In this document: positions 11,070 to 24,600 of the stretch, piece after piece
How positions within the stretch are numbered: the stretch's first letter is position 1
Layout of the letters: the number at the start of each line of letters is the position of its first letter
NCBI RefSeq assembly: GCF_900497805.2
Contig: NW_020954610.1
Location: forward strand, 35,494,835-35,558,834
Reading direction: 5' to 3'
Length of the DNA: 64,000 nucleotides
From: Vombatus ursinus
Lineage: Eukaryota; Chordata; Mammalia; Diprotodontia; Vombatidae
The notes under the pieces: generated by a model
Seen by the model: the letters and a program-made list of their open reading frames with translations, nothing else
What the model was told of the DNA's origin: nothing
Databases searched by the model: none
Program-made: the position numbers and the translations under genes

Positions 11070-14000
11070 CTGTTTAAGAAACAAAATAAAGCAACTATTA
11101 AAAACATACTGCATCCTAGAGACATTTTTGGACAATTTATAAGAAAATTAATATATTAAAGTATCTTAACCAGTCACTGAAATAAGTCATTTCTTTCTAC
11201 GATTTGCCACTTTTCAATTTGTTGTTTGATCCAATTTTCATAATGTCTTTGAACATTCCTAGCCTTCAAGTTAAGTCTCTATTCTGAATCCCTTTGTACT
11301 TCCCTTCTTCACAATTCTAATTTTGTATCCATACAATTAGAGCTTCTTGTCAGAGACATGAATCCTGGGATGAAACAGTGTACAAAAATGGGCAATATTA
11401 AAAATATGTGGCTAAAATGGTGGTGGTGATGACAGTAGCAGTAGTAGTAGTAGTAGTAGTAGTAGTAGCAGGAGTAGTAGTAGTAGTAGTAGTAATTGCA
11501 TTATTTTACCAGGCTTTTGATTTAGTCTAATAAATTTTTATTAAGCATGAACTATGTGCAAAGCATTATGCTAGGTGCTGAGCTGCTATAAAAATGAAAA
11601 TCATCCCACCCTTAAGGTGTCACACTCTACATATTAAGGAATAAGGAATATACAAAAATAAATATGATACAAAGAAGAATATGATGAGAGCAAAGTAGAG
11701 AATCAAAGAAAGTGTTAATAAAATCTGAAGAGGTCATTTTAGCTGGGACAATTAGAGGAAGCTTCATGGAGGAGCTGAACCTTGAAGTAAAATAAGTCAA
11801 CAGGTGAACATTTGAAGGAAGGAATTCCAGGACAGACTAAATAACGCCACTAAGAGCTAATGGTATACTTTATTGGAACAGAGATCCCATAAAAAGAAAT
11901 GATGTGAAATAGGACTGACAGTGGAGCCTCACTGTTAGGGACTTAAATACTATTATTTGGGATTTGTATTTCATTTTATATAATCAATCAATAAACATTT
12001 ATTAAACACATACTATGTGCCAGGCACTAGAGTACTGGGGATACAAAGAGACAAAAGACAGTCCCTGCTGTCAAGGAGCTTACAATCTAATGGATGATAG
12101 GAAGCTATTTACTATTTTTAAGAACTATATATATACTTGGAACTGTGTAACTGTGTGTAATCTGGCAGCTTGGATTAGGGAAGGGAGACATATGGAAACA
12201 AGATCAGTTTAAAGGCTTTTATTATAGTTAAAAAGATAATGAGGACCAGAAGTAGGCTAATGAAACTCAGCACAGAGGAAGAGATGGATGTGACAGACTT
12301 TGAGGAGGAAGAAATGAGAGAATTTTGTAAGTGACTGAACAAAGTTTGGGGGAGAGAAGAGTCAAAGATGATTCTGCTGTTTTAAGCTTGCTTAACCAGA
12401 AGATGAATGGTGGAACCTGTCATCAATATAAAAAGAGAAATTTGAAAAAGGGCAGGCCTTAGATGAAAGGGTCAAAAAAAGCCTTAAGTGACAACCATAC
12501 TAAGAGTATTGGAGAAGGAAGATGAACTACCAAAGTAACATGCTGATAGATAGGAGGAAAACAAAGAAATGAATGTCAAAGAAGCCCATGACAGAGAAAG
12601 TATGGAGAAGAAGAGTCAATAGTGTCAAATACTGCATTAAGTGCAAGAAGGACATATCAACCTACCAAGAAACATACAACTATAAAAAAAAACACCTGAG
12701 AAAAGGACATTGGATTTGATTTAGTGATCCTGGAGCATGCAGTTTCAATACAGTGATGGAGACAAGACAAAATACAAAGGGTTGAGGGGTGAATGGGTAG
12801 TGAGGCAGTATAGGTTGCTAGTGTAAACTGTTCTTTTTAGAGGCTAAATAGTGAAAAGGAGGAGAGACAGCAGCTTGAGGAGACAGCTGAAGTCAAGGGA
12901 AAGAACTTTTCTTAAGAATGGGAGGAAAATTATCATAATTGTAGACAAAGAGGATAATGAAGATGACAAAGAAAAATATTGATAGGATATGATTCTAGGA
13001 AATGAGAGAAATAATCAAGGGCAAAAGTGGAGAGGTTAGCCTTGGCAAGGAAAAAGTCTATCAGCTTATTCCAAAGGAAGAAAAATACTATCAAAAGTAG
13101 TAGAGTACTGGGCTATCATACCGAGCACACCCTTTCACCCAACAACACCATTACTAGGTGATTAAAGAAGAGGAAGAGAATCTATATGTACCAAATTATC
13201 TACAACAACACTTTTTGTTGTGGCAAAGAATTGGGAATTGAGGGCATTCCCATCAACTAGAAATGGCTGAACAAGCTGTGGTATATGATTGTCACGAAAT
13301 ATTATAGTGCTACAAGAAAAACCTGGGAAGACTTACTTGAACTGATGAAAAGAAAAGTGATTTAAAAACTAATTTATACATTCAATCTCATCCCAATTAA
13401 ATTACCAAAAATTATTCTACCAAATTAGAAAAAGTAATAACGAAATTCATTTGGAAGAACAAAAAAAATCAACAATATCAAAGGAACTAATGAAAAAAAT
13501 GTAAAGGAAGGACGTTTAGCAGTACCAGATCTTAAACTATATTATGAGGCAGTAATTATTAAAATTAGCATTTTGTAGAACAATCTGGAATTATGCCCAA
13601 AGAGTTATCAAACTATCTATACCCTTTGAACAAGCAATACCACTACTAGGTCTATTTCCAAAGATGATTAGGGGAAAAAACTAAGAAAAGAACCTATATG
13701 TTCTAAAATGTGTAGAGCATCTCTCTTTGTAGTGGCAAAGAACTGGAAATTGTAGAGATGCTTATCACAATTGGGGAATGGCTGAACAAGTTGCGGTGTG
13801 TGTTACTGATGGAATGCTACTGTGCTATAAGAAATAATGAGCTCAATGATCTTAGAAAAACATAGAAAGACTTGCATGAAATAACGAAGAACAAAATGAG
13901 CAGAACCAAGAGAATGTTGTATATGGTGACAGCGATATTGTTTTAAGAGCAACTTTGAATAAGTTATTTTAACTACTATACCTAAATTAACTACAAAGGA

Positions 14001-15585
14001 CATATGAAGAAAGACACTATCTGCATCTAGAGAAAGAAATGATAAATATTAGTGTACATACATACATACATACACATATATATACACACACACACATATA
14101 TACCATTGTGTCTAATGGTGGCCATCTCTAGGGAGGGAAGAAAAAGAAAAGAAAAAAAAGAAATTTACATGATAACTTTGTTGTATATTTAAAAGGAACA
14201 GCAAGTTACACATAGTAGATTTGCAGTTTCATGTGCAATCTTTTTTTTATTATACTATGTTATGGAAATCCTTGTCTTATTCCATTAATTAATAATAAAA
14301 TAAAATTTAAAAAACTATCTGGTACTGGCTAAGAATTAGAAAGGCAGATCAATGGAATGGCATACTGCAGCAGCAAATAAATATTTGACAAGTGTAAAGA
14401 CTTAAATTTTGGAGATAAGAATTTATTATTCAGTAAAAAATTGTTGGGAAAACTGGAAAGCAGTATGGCAGAAATTGGGCATAAAGCAATACCTTACACC
14501 ATTTACCAATGTAAGGTCAAAATAGATACATGACCTAGATATAAAGAGAGATTTTACAAGAAAATTAAAAGAACATGGAACATATTACTTATCAGATTTA
14601 TAGGATAGGGAAACAATTTGTGAATAAACAAGAGATAGAGAGCAGAGTGAGGTGTAAAATGGATAATTTCAATTGCATTAAATTAAAAAGTTTTTATACA
14701 AATAAAACCAATATAGACAAGATCAGAAGGAAAGCAGAAAATCAGGGGAAAAATTTATAAACAATTTTTCAGATAAAAGTCTCATATCTCATATAAAGAA
14801 TTTTGTCAAATCTATAAGAATACGAATCATTCCACAACTGATAAATGTTCAAAGGATATGAACAGGCATTTCTGATGACAAAATCAAAATAATTTACAGT
14901 CATACAAAAAAATGCCTTGAATTATTATTGATTTGAGAAATGCAAATTAAAACAACCTTGAGATGTCATTTTATACCTATCAATTGGCTAAAATGATTGA
15001 AGAAGAAAACAACAAATGCTGGAGGGGATATGGAAAAACTGGGACCCTAATGCATTGATGGTATTGTGAACTGATCCAACAATGCTGGAGAGTAATCTCA
15101 ATTGCCCAAAGAGTTATTAAACTACCTATACCCTTTGACCTAGCAACACCACTACTAGATCTATTTCCAAAGATGACTAGGGAAAAAAGAAAAGAACCTA
15201 TATATTCTAAAATATTTACAGCCCCTCTCTTTGTAGCAGCAAAGAAATGGAAATAGTGGGTATGCCCATCAAATGAGGAATGGCTGAAGAAGTTGTGGTA
15301 TTTGACTGTGATGGAATACTACTATCCTATAAAAAATGATGAGCTTGTTGATTTTAGAAAAAAATGGATAGGCTTGCATGAAATAATGAAGAGTGAAATA
15401 AGCAGAAACAAAGGAACATTGATAGTAACAACAATATTTTCATAAGAACAACTTTAAGCAAATAAGTCATTTTGACTATTATAAATACCCAAATTAATCA
15501 TAAAGGGCCTATATCTGTATCCAGAGAAAGAACTGATGAACAGAAGTATATATAGAATGATTTTACATATATATATACACACACA

Positions 15586-15640
<55 letters not shown>

Positions 15641-18600
15641 ACACACATATAATTGTCTCTAATGGTAAGCATCTTTAGGGCCAGGGGCGGGGGGAGAGAG
15701 AAAGAAAAAAAAGAAAAAGAAATTTACAAAGTAACTTTATTACATATTTAAAAGGAATAGCAAGGTGGACATAACAGATCTGCAATTGCATATGCAATCA
15801 TCTTTTTATTATTCTACTATGTGGTGGAAATGCTTGTTTTATTTCATAAATTAAAAATTGATAAAATAAAATTTAAAAAACTATCTGGTACTGGATAAGA
15901 ATTAGAAAGGCAGATCAATGGAATGGCATACTGCAGCAGCAAATAAATATTTGACAAGTGTAAAGACTTAAATTTAAAAAAATTAGTAGAATCAAGAAAA
16001 CATTGTACACAGTAACAGAATATTGTAATAATGATGATGAACTGTGAAATACTGTAATCAAGACAATAATCCAAGATAACTCCAAAGGACTCATGATGAA
16101 AAACACTATCTACCTCTATAGAGAGAACTGATGAACTCTGAGTGCAGAGTGAAGCATACTTTTTTTCACTTTACTTATCTTGCTTTTTTTTTCCCCATGT
16201 GGCTAATACGGAAATGTTTTGCATGACTTCACATGTATAATTAATATCATATTGCTTGCCTTCTCAATGGGTAAGGAAGGGGAGAGAGAGAGAATCTGGG
16301 ACTAAAAATTTTAAAAAATGAATGCTAAAAATAACTAAGTAAATAATTTTTTTAAAAAAACAGTAGTACAGTACAAATTCATTTATCCAATGTTCTAATT
16401 TATCCAGACTTCCCAACCCCCACCTTCCCCCCAGCAGGAAAGGGGGGAGGGAAAAAAAGAGCAGGGTCAGGGCAGGCAAGGCTGGAACATGGTTACAGAA
16501 TATAGCAGGAAAAGATCTTGAAAATAAAAGGTCACATGACTAGAGGCCATTTATCACTCTCCAGATTTCTGATTTTTGTAGCGCTAGATCATGATCAGAT
16601 AATCTGAATATACAAGGTTGTCCTGTATCTTCATGTGTTTATAATCTCTTTGGTTTCTGAAGAATGCAGGAAAACTCTTTTTAGATTCAACATTGAATGA
16701 ACATTCTTCCCCAACCCGAACGAGTTACAGGAACTATTTTACAGAACAGAATTCTATAATTTTAATTATCTATACACTGAACCAGGGTATTTCCTATTAC
16801 ATTTAGGCATAAGTTTCTCAAGTATGGTTAAAGTATCCTGCCTTACAACAGCTTATCTTGCTCAAAATCATAGCAAGGACCAGAGAAAAAAGGAATATTA
16901 CTATACAGCTTCTTATTCCTATAAACACTTCCATATGGAAGCCTTAAATTTAGATGCTGAATAACTGCATATCCACTAAAAAGGAAACTTCGTATAATTC
17001 AGGAAAGATAAGCCATTCCATTTTCCAAATAATAGTTATTAAATTAGCATTAGAAAATAGCTTTCTACATTAGTTTTCATTAATTTCTAATTCTGATCAT
17101 GACATTTGGACCTGTAGTTTTACAAATGAGGATAAAGAAAGCCAAATTTTTATTTTTATAAATTCTTATTAAAAATTTTGGCCCTATCATCAAAAACAAT
17201 ACTCACAGTATTTGATTTCTAAGCTATAATTGGTTCAGCTATATCATATGACCTTCAGTAAGTCATCAGTCTACATAATAATACATATTCAATATAACAA
17301 TACATATACATGTAAGGACCTGAGGTCTGAGATTTATAAAGAAACAATGCTGAAGTGATACACAATAATCATCTCTTCATTATTTAGCTTCATTATTTAT
17401 TATATTCATTTTTCTTATTATTACCTGTCTGAATTAAAAGGCTATTATTACATATAGAAATTATACACACAATTTGGGCAATTGCTCTAATATGGCTAAC
17501 CCGATAAAGAGAAGGCCCTTTTCACTAAAAACTAAGCCAAAGTCGGAATAAGTCCTGAACAATGTCATGCCAGAATGAGAATATCAAAAGATAGAAAAAT
17601 ACTTGCCTGTTTCAAAATTATCCTGTAGTTTCCTTATATGAAGTTTTTTTTCACATTTCTATTAAAAAACAAAACCAAACCATCAATAATTAACTTCTTT
17701 ATACTAATTCAAAAACACAATTCTAAAATCAGTAAGTAGGAAGGATTCATTACTAATGATAAAATTTTCAAATTAGATTCTCCATGACAATTATGTTCCC
17801 CCAAAACAACAAAACCCAAACCATCTCTTATTAATACTGTCAACACAGATTTAGTTATAACTAATAAAGAATAAATAGGATGATATGACATTTAAATTGA
17901 ATTTTCCTTGGTGCCAGAACTAGGAGTTTTAAAACATCACCCATGAGCAACGGCCCTGGAGTCAGGAGGACCTGAGTTCAAATCCAGTCTCAGACCAAAC
18001 ATTTGACACTAACTAGATGTGTGACCCTGGGCAAGTCACTTAACCCCAATTGCTTCACGATAACAAAAAAAAAACATTCATGATGTCCACTTTATGAAAA
18101 TCTAATACACAAAAAGATGAAATTTAAAAAGATGATTATTTGCATTTTTTCAAAAGAATTATTTAATTTACTAAGAGAGTCAAAAGGTTTTCCTAGTGAA
18201 TTTAAAAGAAGCATTTAAAAAATGTATTTATATGAACTTTCTCAAGAATATTGTCATCTGAGAAGCAGTACAAAAAAAAAAGTCAGCCTCAGAGTATGGA
18301 AGTCCTAAGTTCAAATCCCATTACTAGCATACATTGGCTATGTGACCCTGGGAAAGCCAATAAATCTTGAAGTACCCCAGGCAATCTCTAAGACTAGAAG
18401 ATATATTAGCAATAGTTTCTCCATTTGGTAGTTCCCTATACTAACAATTTCATAATGTTATGAAATACCACAGATTGATAGATCAATAGACAGATAAATA
18501 ACACACATACACATATATATATATATATATTTTTAAATCTTGCTGTGAAATACCAATCACATTTTGTAACACACACATACACACACACACACACAAATAT

Positions 18601-21600
18601 ACACACACAGAGTCCCAAAATTCTTAGTGCAAACCATTTTAAACTGCACTAAGACTCTTAGGGCATCATGTTAATGCTTATGTAGGGAGATAAATTATAT
18701 TATGCAATGTATATACCTATATCAATATCTATGTAAAAAGCCATAACATCCGACATTTATATGATGCCTAATAGTTACTAAGCACTTTCACCTGAGCCTC
18801 ACAAAAGAGCAACTTGCCAAAGTCTTTCAGTTTTCTATGTCGTGGACTCACAGAAGCAGTACTCTTCCTACTACACAGGGCTCCCTCTCAACATAATCAT
18901 TACGTAAATTTGGATAAACATATCAGAAAAGCTTTTCCTTCTTCCTTCATCACATACCACCAATGACAAAAGGCCCATATTAAAATTAATATTGAAATAA
19001 AGGATGTTCATGTGTGCAACTGACTAATTCAGGAAAACTGTAAGAGTCACAACAGAACAAGGCCTCCAACTTCTCTTTTCCTCGGTCAAATTGAGAGTAA
19101 AATCCATACTATAAATAGAGGTAGTGAATACATATAAGTTAATACAATTCAAAAATCTCCCAGGCAAACAGGTTTTTAAAGCCTGAATATAATGGTGTTA
19201 TATAATGGATAGGCCAGCAAAGCCAGTCATGTGTCATGTGTCAACTGAAATATTAATGATATACACACCCCAAAAAATCCCACACAACATTTAATAAAGC
19301 TTAAGTAACTTCCCATGTCCCACTCAAAAATAAGATGAATAAAAACTGTCTTATCTTCCACAGGAACCAGATATGTGTAATTAATTAGCCTAGTCAAAGT
19401 GGTATCTGCAGGGAGGATTTACTTAGCCTCAGAAAGAAAATTTGCTCCATGCAGTTCTAATTGCTACTTCTACTAGGTTCCCAATGCTATTTTCAAGACA
19501 CAAGGGCGGCCCCATAAAGCAGCTCTGCCGGGCTTGAGCAGGAGACAGTCAATGACCTCAGCAACAGAAGACAGAAATCACAGAAGAAAACAAACAAAAA
19601 TAGTAACTCCCCACCTTTCACATCAAACTAAATTGTCTTGTTCTGTCTTTGAAGCTGGCATTGATCACTCTGATTCCACATGTACTTTTTTTTACCAACT
19701 TACACACACCACACCACATCACACCATACCATATCACATCACACACCACAAGTTTATGATGTCATTAGACTGTGAGCTTCTTAAAAGCAGGGAACTTGTT
19801 TTTTGTTTTTTTTTACTTTCTTTATATCCACTGTTTAGCATAGTGCCTCAGAAATAGTGTGTACTTAATAAATGGTTCTTGACTTGGTTTCTCAGGGCCA
19901 TCTTTCTCCTGGTCTGACAACTTCTGGTTAGGGATTTGGCAGGAGACACCGGAAAATGAAGAAAGGATAACAGGTAGATTAGCTTTTTCCTCCAATCTCG
20001 CTCCATAATATATGGGGACCCCCTTGGTAATGCTCATGGTTATAAGACAAAACTAAAACCCATTTAACAGGCTAACTAACCCTATAATTTTTTACCAAGA
20101 TAATAATTATATGTCAAAAGACATTATATGACTAGCAATGTATATGAATTCATGTAACAAAAGAGCTATTGTAACTTTCATTCTTAAAACAGATAACAGT
20201 TCAGGAATTTCAATTGTCCTCTTGACCCCTAAAAAGTTGAATTTCTAAGTGAAATATTTTCTGTCCTCATATATGCAAAGAAAATATTTACTTTAGACTG
20301 AATAGCTCAAAGAACCTTGTCAACAGTACATTAAAAACTTTGTTCTTAGGTTAACCACTGTAGTTTAAACCAGATCACTGTCACTTTTCCTCTTACCAAT
20401 GTGTGGTTCTGCTGCTTAGGCTGCTGACTGTGAACTACATTTGTTCTCTTCTTTTGGTTAGGGGAGTCTTGATACTGTTTTCTGCCATTTCCTCTCATAT
20501 TCTGATTCTGCTATTCCAAAAAGAGAAATTAAATTGAAACATGCATCATTGCATAATAGGGGAAATATCAAATTAATGCCCCTATGAATCATGAATGTTT
20601 ACCTGATTGTGTGAGAATTTAGCAAACCCCAAAGGGATTTCACACTACACTGTGAACTACAAGATAAAGATATATTTTCTTAGGACAGTATTTCCCAAAG
20701 AAAGATTCAAGATTACCAAAATCAGATATAGTATATATAAGGGTATCTATGAATCCTTCCAGAATCTCGACTTCCCTTCACCGCTCCCACCAGATTCTAG
20801 TTATTAGACACAAATGAAAGAAATGCATATGTATAAGAAATAGAAAAGGGATTTAGAAATTTAATTGGTTGCCAAAAGGGACCATTTGGGAGAAAGAACT
20901 AAGTCAATTTTGCTATGGTCTCATAAAAATCTAAGAATTACAAAATGTGAAATTTACTAGAACTGGAATCACCCAATTGTACCTCCTCCTTTTACAGCTG
21001 AAGACAGTTATGTGGAATAGGAAGTAAGACAAGAATGTCCTGGATAAATGACTAATGTCTGTGCCCACAAATGAGATGGGTTGTTTAAAAGTTCAAGACT
21101 CCCAAATATTGAATAGACTACATTATCAATAACATCAGTGTGACCTAAATATTGCTCTGAATGAACTCCAAATTGTTCTAAAGCTGAAATATTAAATTTT
21201 TTTCCTGAAATCAGAGTAAATATTTTAGAATTAAAAGTCTTAAAGTTAAATTAAATGGATATGGAAATTTTGTTCATTTAAAATTGGAGATGTTGAAATA
21301 GTAATTAAAAAACTAAAACATTCTTGTGAATGTTTAGCTACCACATTGACGGTTTAAGATAGTGTTTTTTGCTGATGCTAATAAAATATGGCTTACCAAA
21401 AATAGATTTCAAAATTCTTCTTTAATTTTAATTCTTTAATTTTGGATTAATTCTAAAATGGAAATTAAAACCCAAGTCCAACTTGGTTATGATAAACAAA
21501 ATTTGTCATTTTCTAGGTTTTTACAATAGTACCATCTGTTCTAAGTTTTTAAATTTGGCTCCAACAAGGCCATTTTATTTGTAAGGAAAATCATGTAGCC

Positions 21601-24600
21601 AGCTGAGCCTATGGAATTTAGTTGACACTTCTGATAATTAACTCAAGATGATTAACTGGTTAAGGGTAAAAGAACTCTGGCTCCATTTTAAAATAACCAT
21701 TCAGGGGCTAGGTAGCACAGTGGACAGAAGTGCTCTGTCCCTGGAGTCAGGAGGACCTGAGATCAAATCTGGCCTCAGACACATGATACTCACTAGCTGT
21801 GTGACCCTGGGCAAGTCACTTAACCTTGACTGCCTTGCAAAAAACAAAAACAAACAAACAAAAAATAACCATTCATTCCACTAACTCTTATCTATGTTAG
21901 ACTATCGATTTACAACTAGATCTGATGTAATTTTTCTCCTGCTATTTTTTGACATGTAAATTTCCTTCCTCTACATTTGCCTGCCATTGGTTTTACAAAT
22001 TTATCTTTGAAATATAAATCTTTACCTCTTACTTTAGGCAACTGTACCTTTTTTACTCTGATGTAATTAGTAACTAAATATGCCTTACAAGAACTTTGTC
22101 TATTGCCCAGAAGTAATTTCGAACCCTGAGCAGGGCATAATAATAAAACCTGGTTTGAAAATGTCTGCATGTTGACAAGTATGATTGGCAGCAATACCTA
22201 TCAACACAATCATTGGATATTTCCATAAAACACCCTTTGTTCCACATAAAAGGAAGACACTACCCTTCTGTTACACATGTAATCTTACCCTGCAACCCAA
22301 CTCCCAGTTTCTTTCTATTACTAAACATAAGAGGCATATTCAACTTGCTGGTCACAGACAAATGGCTACAACTAATTAGAGACCACATCCAAATGTGGTA
22401 CATCCAAAATGTCTTGCTTATCACTTATCTATCCTGTCCTTTCCATTTCCACTGCCAATATGTTCAGATCCTCATTACATCTTTCCAAGACTACTTTAAT
22501 AATCCTCCAACCAGAAGCTCTGACTCTGTTCCCTCCCCATACCTTTCAAATCCACACAAAGCTATCTTCTTCAAGTATAATATTTATCCTATCTTGTTGT
22601 CCTTCATTTTTGAAGAGGACCAAATTGCCATCACTATGCCAGAGTCAACTTTTAGTGTGTATGTCTGTGGCTGATCAGACCAATATGAGCTTGGAATGTT
22701 CTACCACAGGCTGTACACAAATAGTCTGTGTGAACCTTTGGGGTAGATTCTCTAAGTTGGTGTATCTTGCATTTCTCTTGAGCTACCTCAATTCTGCTTT
22801 GCTCATTGAGCACAGCACATTCTCTGATGAGGGCATGCCATGCCAAGCGGTACTGTGCCAGTGTCTCCCATGTCACACAATCAATTCCAAAGCTCTTAAG
22901 AAAGACCTTGAGAGTATCTTTGTATTGCTTCTGCTGACCACCATGGGAACACCTGCCCTGTGTGAGTTCTCTATAAAAATAGTCTTTTTGGCAAGCGTAG
23001 GTTTTGCATTCGAACAACGTGGCCAGCCCATTGGAGTTATGCTCTCTGAAGCAGAGTTTGAATGCTTGGCAGTTCAGCTCAAGAAGGACCTCAGTGTCTG
23101 GCATCTTATCCTGCCAGCTGATCTTCAGAATCTTCCTAAAACAATTCAAATGGAAGCGATTCAGTTTCCTGGTATGGCGCTGATATGTTGTCCAGGTTTC
23201 ACAGGCACACAACAATGAGGTCAGCACAACCAGTTTGGTAGTCAGTTTAATACCTCTTCTCTCCCATACTTTCCTTTGGAGCTTCCCAAACACTGAGCTA
23301 GCTCTGGTAATGTGTGCGTCAACCTCATTATAAATGTGTACATCCCTGGAAAGTACACTACCAAGGTAAGTGAACTTATCCACCGCATTCAAAACTTCTC
23401 CATTTGCTGTAACCAATGGTTCCACACATAGATAGTGTGGTGGTGGTGACCGATGGAGCACCTGTGTTTTCTTGCTGTTAATTGTTAGACCAAAACTAGC
23501 ACAAGCAGTAGAGAATCGATCCATACTTTGCTGCATCTCAGCTTCAGAGGCTACATTGAGTATGCAATCATTTGCAAACAGAAAATTATGCACCAACACT
23601 CCCTCCACTTTGGTCTTGGCTTGGAATCTTTTCAAGTTAAAGAATTTACCATCAGTGCGGTAGCTGACCTTGATGCCATGTTCATTGTCATTGAAAACAT
23701 TTGACAACATGGCTGAAAATATCATGCTAAAAAGCATGGGAGCAAGCACACAGCCTTGTTTCACTCCACTGGTGACTGGAAAAGCATGAGAGCATTGTCC
23801 ATTATCCAGAACCTGTGCAAGCATGCCGTCATGAAATATCAATGATCCATTCAAAAAACTTTAATGGCTTTTTACTACCTACTGAATGACATCCAAGTTC
23901 TTTAGCTGGGATATAAAGCCCTCTACTATAGGGCCCTAGTTTCTCTCTTCACAGCCTTATATTATTTAGTTTCTAATCAAGAAAAATTCATCATTTCCCA
24001 AATATATCCTAAGCTTTCCTACCAGTCTTTTTTCTCCTTTTTTCTCTGCTAATAATGACCTTATTCTACACCATTGCCTCTGAAAATCCTATCCATCTCC
24101 AGCAAGGCCCAGTTCAAGTGCCACCCACATTACCTTCCTTATAGCCCCAGAGCTCAGAAATAATCATTTTCTCTATCTCCATAGCACTTTATAGGTACTT
24201 TTTGATAGCACTGGCTATGTTATACCTTAAATTAATTTTTGTATGTCTTAGCTCCCCTACTAAACTGCAAGTTCCTTGAGGACAGAGATGGTGTACTCAA
24301 CTTGGATCATCTACAGTGTTCTGTATACCGGTATACATGGAGTGATACAGTAGGCATTTAATGAATGTTTCTTGAAATGAATTCTAGCCCACTTTATCAA
24401 CTCCCTCTAATTTCTGATTTTTATTTTTCTTGCAGAAACATGCAATGAAAAGAAGAAAGTGAAATCTCACAGCTGTTTCATATAGGCCAGTGAATCCTTA
24501 TTGTCCTTCATTTGTAAAAAGTCCCTTTTGACTCATTTTCTGAACAGATCTTTTTCTAGATAGTTAGATGAACCAAAACTAAATACATGTTATTTGCCAT

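Larger units (their letters stand above)
11070..17606 (-). other. DCP2: DCP2 intron 10 (GC-AG)
   Basis: 6,537 bp. Donor GCAAGT, acceptor CTTAAACAG with a T-rich tract. Contents: unique sequence 11.1-11.4 kb, an AGT microsatellite, an L2 relic on the minus strand (11.5-13.1 kb), an L1 cluster on the plus strand (13.1-16.36 kb), then about 1.2 kb (16.37-17.6 kb) where I recognise nothing. Confidence 0.9.
17659..20396 (-). other. DCP2: DCP2 intron 9
   Basis: 2,738 bp; donor GTAAGA, acceptor TTTTTTAATAG. Holds two SINEs (17.94-18.07 and 18.25-18.48 kb), AT/AC microsatellites, a CACAC-rich tract (19.70-19.75 kb) and an L2 3' end (19.76-19.89 kb). In 18.6-19.7 kb and 19.9-20.4 kb I recognise nothing. 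Confidence 0.9.
22430..24390 (+). mobile_element. L2 LINE 3' portion, split by an RTE insertion
   Basis: Left arm 22,430-22,594 (AATAATCCTCCAACCAGAAG, ACACAAAGCTATCTTCTTCA) and right arm from about 23,866 (AATGGCTTTTTACTACCTAC, ACATCCAAGTTCTTTAGC, ATAAAGCCCTCTACTATAGG) to the 3' end (CTGCAAGTTCCTTGAGGACA, GTAGGCATTTAATGAATG). The arms are collinear with L2 once 22,595-23,865 is removed. Old and heavily diverged. Confidence 0.75.

Noticed and set aside
11433-11494. CRISPR-like array
   Set aside because: A trinucleotide microsatellite without spacers, in a vertebrate intron.
15454-15672. Cys/Val-rich open frame
   Set aside because: Translation of the AC/GT microsatellite.
21704-21790. tRNA gene at SINE heads
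   Set aside because: The tRNA-like heads belong to SINEs with target duplications and diverged boxes; none folds convincingly as a tRNA by eye.
22213-22674. 153-codon plus-strand open frame
   Set aside because: Runs through intron and L2 sequence; no conserved motif and no splice context.
22409-23218. 269-codon plus-strand open frame
   Set aside because: It is the antisense of the RTE reverse-transcriptase frame and continues into L2 sequence; composition is not protein-like and no family is recognised.
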